Made by a program: the position numbers and the translations under genes
Origin: Gammaproteobacteria bacterium
Lineage (GTDB): Bacteria; Pseudomonadota; Gammaproteobacteria; Steroidobacterales; Steroidobacteraceae
Direction of reading: 5' to 3'
Length of the DNA: 6,186 nucleotides
NCBI GenBank assembly: GCA_030043215.1
Contig: JASHYG010000150.1
Location: forward strand, 1-6,186
In this document: positions 5,915-6,186 of the stretch, one piece after another
Position numbering within the stretch: the first letter of the stretch is position 1
Layout: every line of letters starts with the position of its first letter
The notes under the pieces: model-generated
Seen by the model: the letters and a program-made list of their open reading frames with translations, nothing else
Told to the model about the DNA's origin: nothing
Database searches by the model: none

Positions 5915-6186
5915 ATGGCGGAAGGTCTACTCGGCGGCGTCCTCGGCAACGAGGATGAGAAACCCGAAACGGAAGCGCCCGAGGCGCTCGCCGGCGCCGA
6001 GGCCTTCGCGGCGGCGGTCGCCGCGAGGCTTTCAGGCAATGATCCGGGCGTGGCGCGCAAGACGGAGGTCTTCCTCGACAGGCAGGCCGAGCTGCTCCAG
6101 ATCCAGGCCGAGCATCTGAGAGATGAGCACGCCCTGCGCGTCGCCCACCTCGCACACCAGTCCCACCTTCTGATCGGCCAGCGCTT
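5915..6186 (+). CDS. N-terminal part of array copy 4, a divergent paralog (3' end outside window)
   Basis: The ATG at 5915 opens MAEGLLGGVLGNEDEKPETE and stays open to the window edge (90 full codons). The start is supported by alignment with copies 2 and 3 and by AAGGGG at 5903-5908, six bases upstream. The first 70 or so residues match the shared N-terminal module (APEALAGAEAFAAAVAA, then DPGVARKTEVFLDRQ), and in this block it resembles copy 1 more than copies 2 and 3. After DEHA it diverges: LRVAHLAHQSHLLIGQR replaces the Leu/Lys/Arg stretch ending in KRKRY or RRKRY. By analogy a membrane segment should follow, but it lies outside the window, as would any TPRs. An ATG at 5910 is in another frame and lacks homology. 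This is a diverged subfamily member or a mosaic; the visible part cannot decide. Confidence 0.88.
   Translation, partial: MAEGLLGGVLGNEDEKPETEAPEALAGAEAFAAAVAARLSGNDPGVARKTEVFLDRQAELLQIQAEHLRDEHALRVAHLAHQSHLLIGQR

Larger units (their letters stand above)
1..6186 (+). repeat. Tandem array of at least four paralogous genes
   Basis: Four head-to-tail copies of one gene family fill the window and the array is open at both ends. Start codons of copies 2, 3 and 4 are spaced exactly 1995 bp apart. Similarity between copies is strongest at the N-terminal module and the C-terminal TPR block, and weakest in the middle helices and linker. The short spacers and common strand imply co-transcription (inference). 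No insertion sequence or recombinase accompanies the array, so it most likely grew by unequal recombination between copies. Confidence 0.9.

Noticed and set aside
5910..6119. ATG at 5910 starting a 69-codon frame
   Set aside because: It is out of frame with the conserved N-terminal module; the ATG at 5915 matches copies 2 and 3.
5277..6155. Antisense open frame of about 292 codons spanning the copy 3-copy 4 junction
   Set aside because: Its translation is Arg/Pro/Ala/Ser-rich, as in a shadow frame, and it overlaps two well-supported genes.
1..6186. Mobile element or CRISPR explanation for the repetition
   Set aside because: The repeat unit is a full protein-coding gene with selection on its residues. 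There are no terminal inverted repeats, transposase, or short regular spacers.

Overview
The window is GC-rich (by eye about two thirds G+C), with codon third positions strongly biased to G or C. All real coding lies on the + strand. This fits a high-GC proteobacterium, with an alphaproteobacterium as my best guess from memory of similar proteins, but nothing here fixes the taxon. I see no rRNA, tRNA, CRISPR array, transposase or phage gene.

The whole window is one head-to-tail array of paralogous genes. Copy 1 (1-1911) lacks only about 18 N-terminal residues, cut off by the window edge. Copy 2 (1925-3853, 642 aa) and copy 3 (3920-5851, 643 aa) are complete. Copy 4 (5915 to beyond 6186) shows only its first 90 codons. 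The start codons of copies 2, 3 and 4 are exactly 1995 bp apart (1925, 3920, 5915). Spacers are 13, 66 and 63 bp with no recognisable terminator or promoter, so the array reads as one operon. The 66-bp spacer holds a 16-bp direct repeat on a 21-bp period. The 63-bp spacer holds a small hairpin followed by the best ribosome binding site in the window.

Copies 1-3 share one architecture. A cytoplasmic N-terminal segment of about 97 residues has a Gly/Leu-rich start, an Ala-rich helix and a charged coiled-coil-like helix ending in a basic cluster. One transmembrane anchor follows, then an extracytoplasmic alpha/beta domain of about 150 residues. After that comes a divergent helical region resembling degenerate TPRs, a variable linker, and three C-terminal TPR units preceded by a CxxC motif. 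No enzymatic motif is visible. The proteins look like membrane-anchored, outward-facing TPR scaffolds, with a function I cannot name.

The most informative patterns are these. A block of 48 consecutive residues is identical in copies 1-3 although 21 of its codons differ synonymously. The CxxC holds the only cysteines outside the membrane. The N-terminal module is shared by all four copies, while copy 4 departs just before the membrane segment. Copies 2 and 3 are the closest pair and may be a recent duplication or a gene-conversion product.
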